DNA from: Mycolicibacterium bacteremicum
Lineage (GTDB): Bacteria; Actinomycetota; Actinomycetes; Mycobacteriales; Mycobacteriaceae
Assembly (NCBI RefSeq): GCF_002086115.1
Contig: NZ_MVHJ01000013.1
Span: forward strand, 83,725-147,724
DNA length: 64,000 nucleotides
Direction of reading: 5' to 3'
Shown: positions 9,593 through 17,841 of the stretch, piece by piece
How the letters are laid out: every line of letters begins with the position of its first letter
How positions within the stretch are numbered: position 1 is the first letter of the stretch
Position numbers and translations under genes: made by a program
The notes under the pieces: model-generated
Databases searched by the model: none
Seen by the model: only the letters and a program-made list of their open reading frames with translations
Told to the model about the DNA's origin: nothing

Positions 9593-10435
9593 CTAACCGG
9601 CCAGGTTGAAGTTGCCGGATTGTCCATACACCGCAAGCGAAATCATCACGACGACGAACGCGGAGATCACCAGGGAGGTGCGCACCGCTCGGCCGACCGC
9701 CTCGCCCACACCGGCCGGGCCGCCGCTGGCGGTGAACCCGTAATAGGTGTGCACCAGCATGATCACGATGGCCATGGCGATCGACTGGACGAACGACCAG
9801 ATGAGGTCGATCGGGTTCAGGAAGGTGTCGAAGTAGTGGTCGTAGACACCGCTGGACTGGCCGTAGATCACCGTGGTGCCGATCTTGGCCGCGTAGAACG
9901 ACATCAGCACACCGACGCAGTACAGCGGGATCACCACGATGACACCGGCGATCACCCGACTGGACGCCAGGTAGGCGATGCTGCGGATGCCGATCACCTC
10001 GAGGGCGTCGATCTCCTCGTTGATGCGCATGGCGCCCAACTGTGCGGTGGCACCGGCGCCGATGGTGGCCGACAGCGCGATCGCGGTGGTGGCCGGCGCG
10101 ATGAGGCGGACATTGAAGAAGGCGGACGCGAATCCGGTGAGCGCCTCGACGCCGATCTCGGAGAACTGGTTGTAGCCCTGCACGGCGACCAGGGCGCCGG
10201 TGCTGACGGTCAGGAAGCCGACGATGGCGACGGTGCCGCCGATGATGGCCAAAGCGCCGGTACCGAGGCCCATCTGGGCGATCAACCGGACCAGTTCCTT
10301 CGGATAACGGATGAACACGTCGCCGATGGACACCAGGGTTCGTCCGAAGAACTGGGTCTGCTCACCGACCTGGTTCCAGCTGTCGACGACGCTGCTGACC
10401 CCTCGTCTGACCCGCAGGCCCACCCCGGTCGTCAC
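9593..10435 (-). CDS. YrbE-type (MlaE family) ABC permease, second subunit
   Basis: A 280-aa integral membrane protein of the MlaE/YrbE permease family. The conserved cytoplasmic coupling segment EEIDALEVIGI is at about residues 140-150, with about five hydrophobic helices around it. The GTG at 10435 overlaps the yrbEA stop as GTGA. With YrbEA it forms the inner-membrane permease that the Mce tube docks on. The ATPase (MceG/MkL) is usually encoded elsewhere in mycobacterial genomes, and none is seen here. Confidence 0.92.
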   Translation of the reverse strand: MTTGVGLRVRRGVSSVVDSWNQVGEQTQFFGRTLVSIGDVFIRYPKELVRLIAQMGLGTGALAIIGGTVAIVGFLTVSTGALVAVQGYNQFSEIGVEALTGFASAFFNVRLIAPATTAIALSATIGAGATAQLGAMRINEEIDALEVIGIRSIAYLASSRVIAGVIVVIPLYCVGVLMSFYAAKIGTTVIYGQSSGVYDHYFDTFLNPIDLIWSFVQSIAMAIVIMLVHTYYGFTASGGPAGVGEAVGRAVRTSLVISAFVVVMISLAVYGQSGNFNLAG

Positions 10436-11211
10436 ATCGTCGCCTTCACGCCGACCGCGGTGGCGACCACGTTGATGGCGAACAGCGCCATGAAGGTGAA
10501 GACCACGGTCTCGTTGACGGCGTTGCCGACACCGGCCGGACCACCGCCCACCGAAATGCCCTTGTAGCAGGCGATCAGGCCGGCGGTGAGGCCGAACAGC
10601 GCGGCCTTGACCAACGCGATCAGCACGTCCGACGGACCGGTGATGAGCGTCAGACCTGCGATGAAGGCCCCCGGTGACACGTGCTGGACGTACACACAGA
10701 ACAGATAGGCGCCGGTGAGTCCGACCAGCACCACGGTCGCCGACAACGCCAGCGACACGGTGGTGGCGGCCATCACCCGCGGAATGACCAACGCCTGAAT
10801 CGGATTCACGCCCATCACGCGCAGGGCGTCGAGCTCCTCGCGGATGGTGCGGGCGCCCAGGTCGGCGCACATCGCCGTGGCGCCCGCGCCGGCGATCACC
10901 AAAACGGTGACGATCGGCCCGATCTGGGTGACGGTGCCCAGGGCGGCGCCGGTTCCGGAGAAGTCCGCGGCCCCGAATTCGGTGAGCAGGATGTTGAACG
11001 TGAAGGTCAGCAGCACCGTGTAGGGCACGGTGAGCATCAGCGTCGGGAGCAACGAAACCCGTGCCACGAACCAGGACTGGAGGATGTACTCACGCCAGGC
11101 GAACGGCGGCCGGAACATCAGGGTGAAGACGTCCAGCGTCATCGAGAAGAATCCACCGAAGGAACGCACAGGCTTGGCGACGACGTTCGGGATGGCATCC
11201 TGCGCAGCCAT
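10432..11211 (-). CDS. YrbE-type (MlaE family) ABC permease, first subunit
   Basis: A 259-aa MlaE/YrbE permease and the first gene of the mce operon. The signature REELDALRVMGVNP is at about residues 124-137, preceded by GAGATAMCADLGARTI as in other YrbEA proteins. I chose ATG 11211 (MAAQDAI) because a purine-rich GGGGGA lies about 9 bases upstream. An in-frame ATG 15 codons further up (11256) is an alternative. The gap of ~190 bases to the upstream TetR gene leaves room for the operon promoter. Confidence 0.9.
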   Translation of the reverse strand: MAAQDAIPNVVAKPVRSFGGFFSMTLDVFTLMFRPPFAWREYILQSWFVARVSLLPTLMLTVPYTVLLTFTFNILLTEFGAADFSGTGAALGTVTQIGPIVTVLVIAGAGATAMCADLGARTIREELDALRVMGVNPIQALVIPRVMAATTVSLALSATVVLVGLTGAYLFCVYVQHVSPGAFIAGLTLITGPSDVLIALVKAALFGLTAGLIACYKGISVGGGPAGVGNAVNETVVFTFMALFAINVVATAVGVKATM

Positions 11212-11404
11212 CAGCGGGAATCCCCCGCGCTGCACAACCTCCGCATTGCCATGCAATCCCTTCGACGGTGCCCGCTGCCTGCGGGGCCGGCGTCACCCGG
11301 CCGGTGCGAACACGATATGACCACAGGCGCCGCTATGGATGCGGAAGAACGTACATAAGGAATTTCACAGTCACAACCGGCGCCCGCTCTTGCCTGCCCC
11401 GCCG

Positions 11405-12028
11405 TCATGCGGAACCACCGCCGGATCGTTCCCCGACAACCCCCAGCGCGCGCAGGGTGAAACTTTCGACGCGGGCCCGTGACGCGGGGATCTGGGCGGG
11501 ATCGAAGATTCTGGCCGAGGTCAGTTCGCGGCTCACCAGTGCCGCGATGGCGATGGCGTCGGACTCCGGGTCGGCGACCGGGAACGAGCCGTCGGCCTGC
11601 CCGGCGGCCAGGATGCCGGTCAGGGAGGCCTCGCGGCGGGCTCGAGATAGCTCGCGCGCCTCCTTGTAGCCCTTTGCCGAGCGCATCTCGTCGCAGTCGA
11701 GCACCGCGAGGTAGCGGTGCAGGCTGGTATCGGTGGCCAGCGTGAACATCTGGTCCAGCCAGGTGCGCAGTTGCCCGGTCGGATCGGCGCCGTTGTTGCC
11801 TGCGATCTCGTCGAGTCGGGCCGCCAGGCGCTCGGTGACCTGGTGCAGCATCGCCAGGAACAGCTCGTCCTTGGACTGATAGTGCCGGTAGAAGGCGCGG
11901 CTGGACACCCCGGCGCGGGCCAGGATCGCCGATACCGGGATCGGGCCGTCATGCGGTTCGGCCAGGCAGGCGAAGGTGGCCTCGACAATGCTGTCGCGCT
12001 CGTCGGCTCCAGGATCGTCAGACGGCAC
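11405..12028 (-). CDS. TetR-family transcriptional regulator, probable mce-operon or hydrolase regulator
   Basis: A 207-aa protein. A TetR N-terminal helix-turn-helix (about residues 12-58, core VSAILARAGVSSRAFYRHY) precedes a ligand-binding C-terminal domain. It is encoded upstream of and co-directional with the mce operon, and divergent from the alpha/beta hydrolase at 12119. A near-perfect palindrome sits in the 90-base divergent gap (12062-12075), consistent with autoregulation and control of the hydrolase-fusion pair. mce operons often carry neighbouring regulators (for example Mce3R), but this one is ordinary TetR length. The ligand is unknown. Confidence 0.85.
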   Translation of the reverse strand: MPSDDPGADERDSIVEATFACLAEPHDGPIPVSAILARAGVSSRAFYRHYQSKDELFLAMLHQVTERLAARLDEIAGNNGADPTGQLRTWLDQMFTLATDTSLHRYLAVLDCDEMRSAKGYKEARELSRARREASLTGILAAGQADGSFPVADPESDAIAIAALVSRELTSARIFDPAQIPASRARVESFTLRALGVVGERSGGGSA

Positions 12029-12061
12029 GGATGGCAGTCTAGAGACCCGCTTCCGGACCCG

Positions 12062-12075
12062 ACCGACCGGTCAGT
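12062..12075. promoter_or_regulatory. Candidate TetR operator palindrome
   Basis: The sequence ACCGACCGGTCAGT is an inverted repeat with one mismatched pair and the perfect core GACCGGTC. It lies 34 bases upstream of the TetR start and 44 bases upstream of the divergent hydrolase start. Position and symmetry fit a TetR dimer site; binding is inferred. Confidence 0.55.
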
Positions 12076-12118
12076 AACGTGAGTCACAAGCCCCCGCAGG
12101 GACGGCGAGAGGAAGCCC

Positions 12119-12985
12119 GTGAGCACTGTCGACAGCACCCCGCAGACCGTGACGTTCCGTGGCGTCGACGGCCTCAACCTGGTCGCCGACGAGTGGAACG
12201 GCACCGGCAGCGATCCGGCTGATTCGGGGCCCACCATCCTGCTGCTGCACGGCGGCGGGCAGAACCGGCACTCGTGGAAGAACACCGGCCAGATCCTGGC
12301 CGCGCGCGGTAAGCACGTCATCGCCCTGGACAGCCGCGGCCACGGCGACAGCGACTACTCCCCCGCCGCCGATTACTCGGTCGAGACGCTGAGCGCCGAC
12401 ACCCAGCAGGTGCTGTACCAGATCGGCAGGCCGGTCGTGCTGATCGGCGCCAGCATGGGCGGGCTGACCGGCATCTTGGCCGCGCATGAAGCCGGTCCGG
12501 AGATTGTCACCAAGCTCGTGCTCGTCGACGTGGTGCCGCGGTTCGAGAAGGACGGCAGCGCCCGTATCCGCGATTTCATGTTCAACCACATTCACGGCTT
12601 CGACTCGCTCGAGCAGGCCGCCGACGCGGTGGCCGCCTACCTGCCGCACCGGCCCAAGCCGCGCAGCGTCGAGGGGCTGAAGAAGAATCTGCGTCTGCGG
12701 GACGGCCGGTGGTACTGGCACTGGGATCCGGCGTTTCTCACCAAGCCCGGTGACGATCCGTTCGCGCGGGTGGACATGCTGGAGTCGGCAGCCCAGAATC
12801 TGACCGTGCCGATCCTGCTGATCCGCGGAAAATTGTCTGACGTGGTGTCCGTCGAAGGCGTGCAGGGCTTCCTGGAACAGGTGCCCACTGCCGAATTCGT
12901 CGAACTGTCCGATGCCGGGCACACCGCCGCCGGTGACGACAACGACGCCTTCACCGACGCCGTCGTCGCCTTCGTCGACAAGTGA
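12119..12985 (+). CDS. Alpha/beta-fold hydrolase
   Basis: A 288-aa alpha/beta hydrolase. The oxyanion region LLHGGGQNRHSW is at about residues 42-53, the nucleophile elbow GASMGG (Ser nucleophile) near residues 109-114, and the catalytic His lies in DAGHTAAGDDN near the C-terminus. The GTG start at 12119 is preceded by AGAGGA at a suitable distance. The stop overlaps the next gene's GTG by 4 bases, so the two are translationally coupled. It may be an esterase or C-C hydrolase; the sequence does not distinguish them. The divergent TetR gene and shared palindrome suggest ligand-controlled expression. Confidence 0.85.
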   Translation: MSTVDSTPQTVTFRGVDGLNLVADEWNGTGSDPADSGPTILLLHGGGQNRHSWKNTGQILAARGKHVIALDSRGHGDSDYSPAADYSVETLSADTQQVLYQIGRPVVLIGASMGGLTGILAAHEAGPEIVTKLVLVDVVPRFEKDGSARIRDFMFNHIHGFDSLEQAADAVAAYLPHRPKPRSVEGLKKNLRLRDGRWYWHWDPAFLTKPGDDPFARVDMLESAAQNLTVPILLIRGKLSDVVSVEGVQGFLEQVPTAEFVELSDAGHTAAGDDNDAFTDAVVAFVDK

Positions 12986-15867
12986 GCGACATGACGACCG
13001 GTTGCTCAGGATTCAATTTCCTGCGCCAGCCCGCCCTGCCCGCACCGCAGATCACCGAGGCGCAGGCCACCGAACTGCTGGCCACCCACTACGCGCTGAG
13101 CAAGGCGGTGAGATCGCTTGGCAGTCAGCAGGACTGCAATTTCACCGTGGTCGAGGAGGGCGTCCCGGTCGCGGTGCTCAAGATCGCCAACCCGGCCTTC
13201 ACCGAACCCGAACTGGCCGCCCAGGACGCCGCCGCCGCGCTGATCGCGCGCGCCGAGCCCGACCTGCGGGTCGCGGTCCCGATCGACACCGCCGACGGCC
13301 AGAAGTTCGCGGTCGCCGCACCGGATTCCGGCGCGGGCCAGATCCGGCTGCTGCCCTACCTGTCCGGGGGCACGCTGAACGAACGCGGGTATCTGGCACC
13401 GCCGGTGGTGGCCGCCTTGGGCGATATCGCCGGACGGGTCAGTCGCGCGCTGGCCGACTTCGCCCATCCGGGCCTGGACCGCATCCTGCAGTGGGATCTG
13501 CGCTACGGCAACCGGGTGGTCGACGAGTTGATCGCGCATGTCCCGGACCGGCAGGCCGAGATCGCCGCGGCCGCACAGGAGGCCGGGCAACGGATCTCGG
13601 CCGTCGCCGACGAACTGCCGCAGCAGGCGGTGCATCTGGACCTCACCGATGCCAACGTGATCGTCGGGCCGTCCGGTCGCCCGGACGGTGTCATCGACTT
13701 CGGGGACCTCTCCCGCAGCTGGGCGGTGTCCGAGATCGCGATCACGCTGTCCTCGGTACTCGGCCACCCGGGCGCCGATCCGACGTCGATCCTGCCCGGC
13801 ATCAAGGCGTTTCATGCCGTGCGCCCCTTGCAGGTCGCCGAGGCCCGGGCATTGTGGCCGCTGCTGGTGTTGCGGACCGCGGTGCTGATCGTCAGCGGTG
13901 CCCAGCAGGCCGCGCTGGACCCGGACAACAGCTACATCACCGAGCAGGCCGACGACGAATGGCGGATGTTCGACGCGGCGACGTCGGTGCCGCAGGACGT
14001 GATGACGGCGCTGATCCTGGCCGAATTGGGGCTCGCCGATGCACCGCGGCAACCCGAGATCGAGAACCGGCTGATCGCCGATCTGGATCCCGCCGCCGTG
14101 GTGACACTGGATCTCTCCGACACCCGCGATGATGCCGACGAACTCGCCGCCGAGGCGGTGCGGGCCGGGGCCGCGCTGGTGGTGAGCTGCTTCGGGAAGC
14201 CGCGGCTGGGCCGTGCCCCACTGCTGTCGGCCGACAGTCCGGAGGTCGTCGAGACCGGCATCGCGGTGTGGCCGGCTGCCGGCACCCGGGTGCTGGCCCC
14301 CTGGGACGGCGAGGTCGTCGACCGCGCCGATGACACGATCACCCTGCGCGGACTGGACTTCGAGCTGACCCTGAGCGGTGCCGAATCGACCACCGCGCCG
14401 GGGCATGTGCGCGCCGGTGAACACCTCGGTGTGCTCGGGGCCGGCCGGGCCACCCGGCTGGCGGTCCGTCCGCTCGGGGCGCCGACCGCTCCGGCCTACA
14501 CGACCGCCGAACTGGCCCCGGGCTGGTTGGCGTTGTCGCGAGATCCTCGAACGGTTCTGGGCCTGGACCCGCTCGACGATGCGCGGCCGCGCGACCTGCT
14601 GGACCGCCGTGACGACAGCTTCGCCTCGGTGCAGGAGCGCTACTACCGCAATCCGCCGCAGATCGAGCGCGGGCACCGGCACTACCTGATGTCCACGGCC
14701 GGGCGGGTGTACCTGGACATGGTCAACAACGTCACCGTGCTCGGCCATGCCCACCCCCGGGTCGCCGACGCCGCGTCCCGCCAGCTGCGCCGGCTCAACA
14801 CCAACTCCCGGTTCAACTACGAGGCCGTGGTGGAGTTCAGCGAGCGGATCGCCGCCACCCTGCCCGAACAGCTCGACACCGTGTTCCTGGTCAATTCCGG
14901 TTCGGAGGCCAGCGATCTGGCGATCCGGCTGGCGATGGCGGTGACCGGACGCCGCGATGTGGTCGCGGTCCGCGAGGCCTACCACGGGTGGACCTACGCC
15001 ACCGATGCGGTGTCGACCTCGACGGCGGACAACCCGAACGCGCTGTCCACCCGTCCGGACTGGGTGCACACCGTGGAATCACCGAACAGCTTCCGCGGCA
15101 AGTACCGTGGCGCGGAAGCCCATCGGTACGCCGGCGAGGCGGTGGCGCAGATCCAGGAGATGACGGCGGCGGGCCGCCCGCCCGCAGCCTTCATCTGCGA
15201 ACCGGTGTACGGCAATGCCGGCGGGATGGCCCTGCCCGACGGTTATCTGCGGCAGGTGTACGACGCGGTGCGCGGCGCCGGCGGGGTGGCCATCGCCGAC
15301 GAGGTGCAGGTCGGTTACGGCCGTCTGGGACAGTGGTTCTGGGGTTTCCCGCAGCAGCAGGTGGTGCCCGACATCATCTCGGTGGCCAAGGCGACCGGTA
15401 ACGGGTATCCGCTGGGTGCGGTGATCACCACCCGCGCGATCGCCGAGGGTTTCCGGTCACAGGGATACTTCTTCTCCTCCACCGGAGGCAGCCCGCTGTC
15501 CTGTGCGATCGGGTTGGCGGTGCTCGACGTGCTGCGCGATGAAGGGTTGCAGGAGAACGCGTCCCGGGTGGGCGGACATCTGAAATCGCGGCTGGAGGCA
15601 CTGGCCGGTAGGCATCCGATCATCGGCACGGTGCACGGGATGGGGCTGTATCTGGGGGTGGAGATGATCCGCGACCCGGCCACCCTGGAGCCCGCCACCG
15701 AGGAGACCATGGCGATCTGCGAGCGGATGCTGGAACTCGGCGTGGTGATCCAGCCGACCGGCGACCACCAGAACATCCTGAAGACCAAGCCCCCGCTGTG
15801 CATCGACATCGCCGGTGCCGACTTCTACGTCGACATGCTCGACCGCACCCTCACCGAACTCTTCTGA
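12982..15867 (+). CDS. Three-domain fusion: APH-type kinase + M23-like domain + class III aminotransferase / phospho-lyase
   Basis: A 961-aa protein. Domain 1 (about residues 25-330) is an aminoglycoside-phosphotransferase-fold kinase, with the Brenner motif HLDLTDAN near residue 216 and DFGD near 238. Domain 2 (about 420-510) resembles the M23/duplicated-hybrid-motif fold (APWDGEVV, HVRAGEHLGVLG) but shows no clear zinc-ligand set, so it is probably non-catalytic. Domain 3 (about 535-961) is a PLP class III aminotransferase with Schiff-base Lys803 in SVAKATGNGYPLG. Related stand-alone proteins are hydroxylysine kinase and the ethanolamine-phosphate and phosphohydroxylysine phospho-lyases, so phosphorylation followed by PLP-dependent phosphate elimination of an amino alcohol is plausible. 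It overlaps the upstream hydrolase (GTGA). Confidence 0.85.
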   Translation: MSDMTTGCSGFNFLRQPALPAPQITEAQATELLATHYALSKAVRSLGSQQDCNFTVVEEGVPVAVLKIANPAFTEPELAAQDAAAALIARAEPDLRVAVPIDTADGQKFAVAAPDSGAGQIRLLPYLSGGTLNERGYLAPPVVAALGDIAGRVSRALADFAHPGLDRILQWDLRYGNRVVDELIAHVPDRQAEIAAAAQEAGQRISAVADELPQQAVHLDLTDANVIVGPSGRPDGVIDFGDLSRSWAVSEIAITLSSVLGHPGADPTSILPGIKAFHAVRPLQVAEARALWPLLVLRTAVLIVSGAQQAALDPDNSYITEQADDEWRMFDAATSVPQDVMTALILAELGLADAPRQPEIENRLIADLDPAAVVTLDLSDTRDDADELAAEAVRAGAALVVSCFGKPRLGRAPLLSADSPEVVETGIAVWPAAGTRVLAPWDGEVVDRADDTITLRGLDFELTLSGAESTTAPGHVRAGEHLGVLGAGRATRLAVRPLGAPTAPAYTTAELAPGWLALSRDPRTVLGLDPLDDARPRDLLDRRDDSFASVQERYYRNPPQIERGHRHYLMSTAGRVYLDMVNNVTVLGHAHPRVADAASRQLRRLNTNSRFNYEAVVEFSERIAATLPEQLDTVFLVNSGSEASDLAIRLAMAVTGRRDVVAVREAYHGWTYATDAVSTSTADNPNALSTRPDWVHTVESPNSFRGKYRGAEAHRYAGEAVAQIQEMTAAGRPPAAFICEPVYGNAGGMALPDGYLRQVYDAVRGAGGVAIADEVQVGYGRLGQWFWGFPQQQVVPDIISVAKATGNGYPLGAVITTRAIAEGFRSQGYFFSSTGGSPLSCAIGLAVLDVLRDEGLQENASRVGGHLKSRLEALAGRHPIIGTVHGMGLYLGVEMIRDPATLEPATEETMAICERMLELGVVIQPTGDHQNILKTKPPLCIDIAGADFYVDMLDRTLTELF

Positions 15868-15871
15868 TCCC

Positions 15872-15944
15872 TTCCCGGCGACCGTGCGTGTCTGCACCCC
15901 GACACGCCGTCGCAAGCCGGGAGTTCACGCACGCTCGCGTCGAT
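15872..15944 (+). repeat. Extragenic hairpin element, copy 1
   Basis: A roughly 70-base element starts just after the aminotransferase stop. Its core GCGTGTCTGCACCCCGACAC is followed by a GTTCACGCACGCTC arm. Near-identical copies occur at 54999-55062 and, inverted, at 55149-55216. Here it lies between convergent genes. It probably forms a stem-loop that acts as a terminator or mRNA 3'-end structure. Confidence 0.65.
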
Positions 15945-15948
15945 CAGA

Positions 15949-16107
15949 TCAGGCCTTCTCGGCCTCGGCGAGGCGCTGGTGCAGCCGGGCTCGGATGTCC
16001 TCGGGCGTGTAGGACCGGCGGATGCGCTGATCCCGCGCGACCAGCACGCCGCCGGCCACCACACCGGCGACACCGGCCAATCCGACCCACTTCCAGATGC
16101 TTCGCAT
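15949..16107 (-). CDS. Small single-pass membrane protein
   Basis: A 52-aa protein, MRSIWKWVGLAGVAGVVAGG and onward. One N-terminal hydrophobic helix (about residues 6-24) is followed by a basic, then amphipathic helical tail (RRSYTPEDIRARLHQRLAEA). It is divergent from the YiiX-like gene with only 26 bases between starts. No enzymatic motif is visible and the function is unknown. The compact TM-plus-helix architecture and a sensible Met start make it more credible than a chance frame. An in-frame upstream extension to 16251 would overlap the divergent gene and is not favoured. Confidence 0.65.
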   Translation of the reverse strand: MRSIWKWVGLAGVAGVVAGGVLVARDQRIRRSYTPEDIRARLHQRLAEAEKA

Positions 16108-16133
16108 GCAGCGATTGTGCCTAAGCTGCCCGG

Positions 16134-16829
16134 GTGGACGCACACACGGTGGGACTGGCCAAGGCGCTGCAGGAGACCCGCACCGGGGACATCTGGCTGT
16201 TCCGGGGCGGGTCGGGCCCCGACCGCGCCATCCAGACGTTGACCAACGCACCGGTCAATCACGTGGGCATGACGGTGGCCATCGATGATCTGCCGCCGCT
16301 GATCTGGCACGCCGAGCTCGGCCAGAAGTTGCTGGACCTGTGGACGGGGACCCATCACCGCGGGGTGCAGCTCAACGATGCCCGCGAGGTTGTCGAACGC
16401 TGGGTGCACGAGTACGGGCAGAAGGCCTGGCTGCGTCAGCTCACGCCGCCGGCGAACCGCGAGCAGGAGGACCACATGCTCAAGGTGATCGCCCGGATGA
16501 ACGGCACCGCGTTCCCGTCGACGGCCCGGCTGACCGGGCGGTGGCTGCGCGGCCGGCTGCCGATCGTCAGCGATTTCACCCGCGGCCTGCCGATCATCCA
16601 CCGCAAGGTGCGCGAGTCGGCAGAACGCGACAAGGTCCGGCGCCGGTCGACCGGGTTGGAGACGGCCTACTGCGCGGAGACCGTGGCCATCACCTACGAG
16701 GAGATGGGGTTGATGACGACCGAGAAGCGGGAGAACTACTTCGATCCGGGCAAGTTCTGGAGCGGGGACACCCTGACGTTGGCGCCGGGCTACGCGCTCG
16801 GCGACGAAATCGCGGTGACGGTGGACTAG
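16134..16829 (+). CDS. YiiX-like permuted papain-fold (NlpC/P60 superfamily) protein
   Basis: A 231-aa protein. The N-terminal block GDIWLFRGGSGPDRAIQ with a following NHVGMTVAI (candidate catalytic His43) and a late TAYCAETVA (candidate Cys184) has the permuted His-before-Cys order of YiiX/NlpC-P60-like hydrolases. Possible substrates in that superfamily are amide or thioester bonds in peptidoglycan or lipids; the substrate here is unknown. No signal peptide is evident, so it is probably cytoplasmic. The GTG start leaves a 26-base gap to the divergent small membrane protein. The 3' end overlaps the convergent DUF1254/1214 gene by 4 bases. Confidence 0.7.
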   Translation: MDAHTVGLAKALQETRTGDIWLFRGGSGPDRAIQTLTNAPVNHVGMTVAIDDLPPLIWHAELGQKLLDLWTGTHHRGVQLNDAREVVERWVHEYGQKAWLRQLTPPANREQEDHMLKVIARMNGTAFPSTARLTGRWLRGRLPIVSDFTRGLPIIHRKVRESAERDKVRRRSTGLETAYCAETVAITYEEMGLMTTEKRENYFDPGKFWSGDTLTLAPGYALGDEIAVTVD

Positions 16830-17773
16830 CTCGACGTCAGTTCCGGCGGCGCCCAGCTGCCGTCGAGGATCTGCCGGCGCGGCCGGTACAGGCGGATGAC
16901 GTAGTTCCAATCCTGCGGCGTGACAATGGTGTTCGGTGCCAACTCGGCATCCGGCTCGGTCACGAACCGGACCGTGACCGAGCCGTCGGCGTTGGGTACG
17001 CCCGTCACGCTGTTGACCGAGTACAGATTGCGCGCGTTGGGTTCGAAGAAACCCCGCTTGTTGTAGACCGATACCGACCAGAACGCGTCCACCGGGACAT
17101 CGCGGAAGACCATCACGTAGTCGCCGGCGGTCACCCGGGGTTCGGCGCCGACGTAGGTGGCCTCCGACGTCGGCAGCCCGCCCCAGCCGGCAGCGCAGCC
17201 GATGAGGTGGCGCACCGGGTCGACGTCCTCGCGAGTGCCGAACATCCGGTCGTAATTGCCCAGCCCCGCGGCGAGTTGCAGCAGCGCGGTGCGGGTTTCG
17301 TCCATGCTCGCGATGTCGTAGTCGGGCATGACGAACTCGCCTTGCGTGCCGCCCGCCAGGCCGAGCGAGTCCTGCAGTTCGGCGACGGCCGCGACATCGT
17401 CGGCATCGGTCGGGTCGACCAGGATGCGAATTCCGATCGCGGCGTACCGCGAGCCGAACTCCTGCGCGGTCAGCACATGCTCGCCGGGCTGGTGCAGCAC
17501 GCGGTTGATGTAGTGGTCCTCGTTGACGATCATCGCCGACAGGTACCGCCCGCCGGCGTCCGGCAGGGTCAGGCGGATCGGCTCGGCGAGGTCGACCAGC
17601 GCGAAGCTGTACAGCGTGTCGCGGTTGAGCCGGATGACGGTCTGCTCCTCGATCCGGGCCGGTGTCCGGTTGTGCCGGAACCGCCCGATACCGCCGGCGA
17701 CCGCCTGGTTGTCGCGGAACATCCGGTGGGTCTCGGCGCGGACGAAGTTGTCGGCGTTGACGTGGATCGGCAT
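16826..17773 (-). CDS. DUF1254/DUF1214 domain-containing protein
   Basis: A 315-aa protein. The N-terminal part resembles DUF1254 (NRDTLYSFALVDLAEP, GGRYLSAMIVNEDHYINRVL). The C-terminal part resembles DUF1214 (DAFWSVSVYNKRGFFEPN, YSVNSVTG, PDAELAPNTIVTP, NWNYVIRLYRP-like end). The biochemical role of this family is not established. I chose the ATG at 17773 because GGTGGA lies upstream at usable spacing; an in-frame ATG six codons up (17791) is possible. It is divergent from the udgX-type gene and converges with the YiiX-like gene. Confidence 0.8.
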   Translation of the reverse strand: MPIHVNADNFVRAETHRMFRDNQAVAGGIGRFRHNRTPARIEEQTVIRLNRDTLYSFALVDLAEPIRLTLPDAGGRYLSAMIVNEDHYINRVLHQPGEHVLTAQEFGSRYAAIGIRILVDPTDADDVAAVAELQDSLGLAGGTQGEFVMPDYDIASMDETRTALLQLAAGLGNYDRMFGTREDVDPVRHLIGCAAGWGGLPTSEATYVGAEPRVTAGDYVMVFRDVPVDAFWSVSVYNKRGFFEPNARNLYSVNSVTGVPNADGSVTVRFVTEPDAELAPNTIVTPQDWNYVIRLYRPRRQILDGSWAPPELTSS

Positions 17774-17841
17774 GCGCGAATTGTCCACCATACGCACGGC
17801 CGTTGGCGCTTGAAGGCCGATTCCGTGGGTAACCGATTCGG

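Noticed and set aside
13006..15069. 687-aa minus-strand open frame opposite the kinase-aminotransferase gene
   Set aside because: His/Arg/Gly-rich composition without any domain; the plus strand carries complete motifs.
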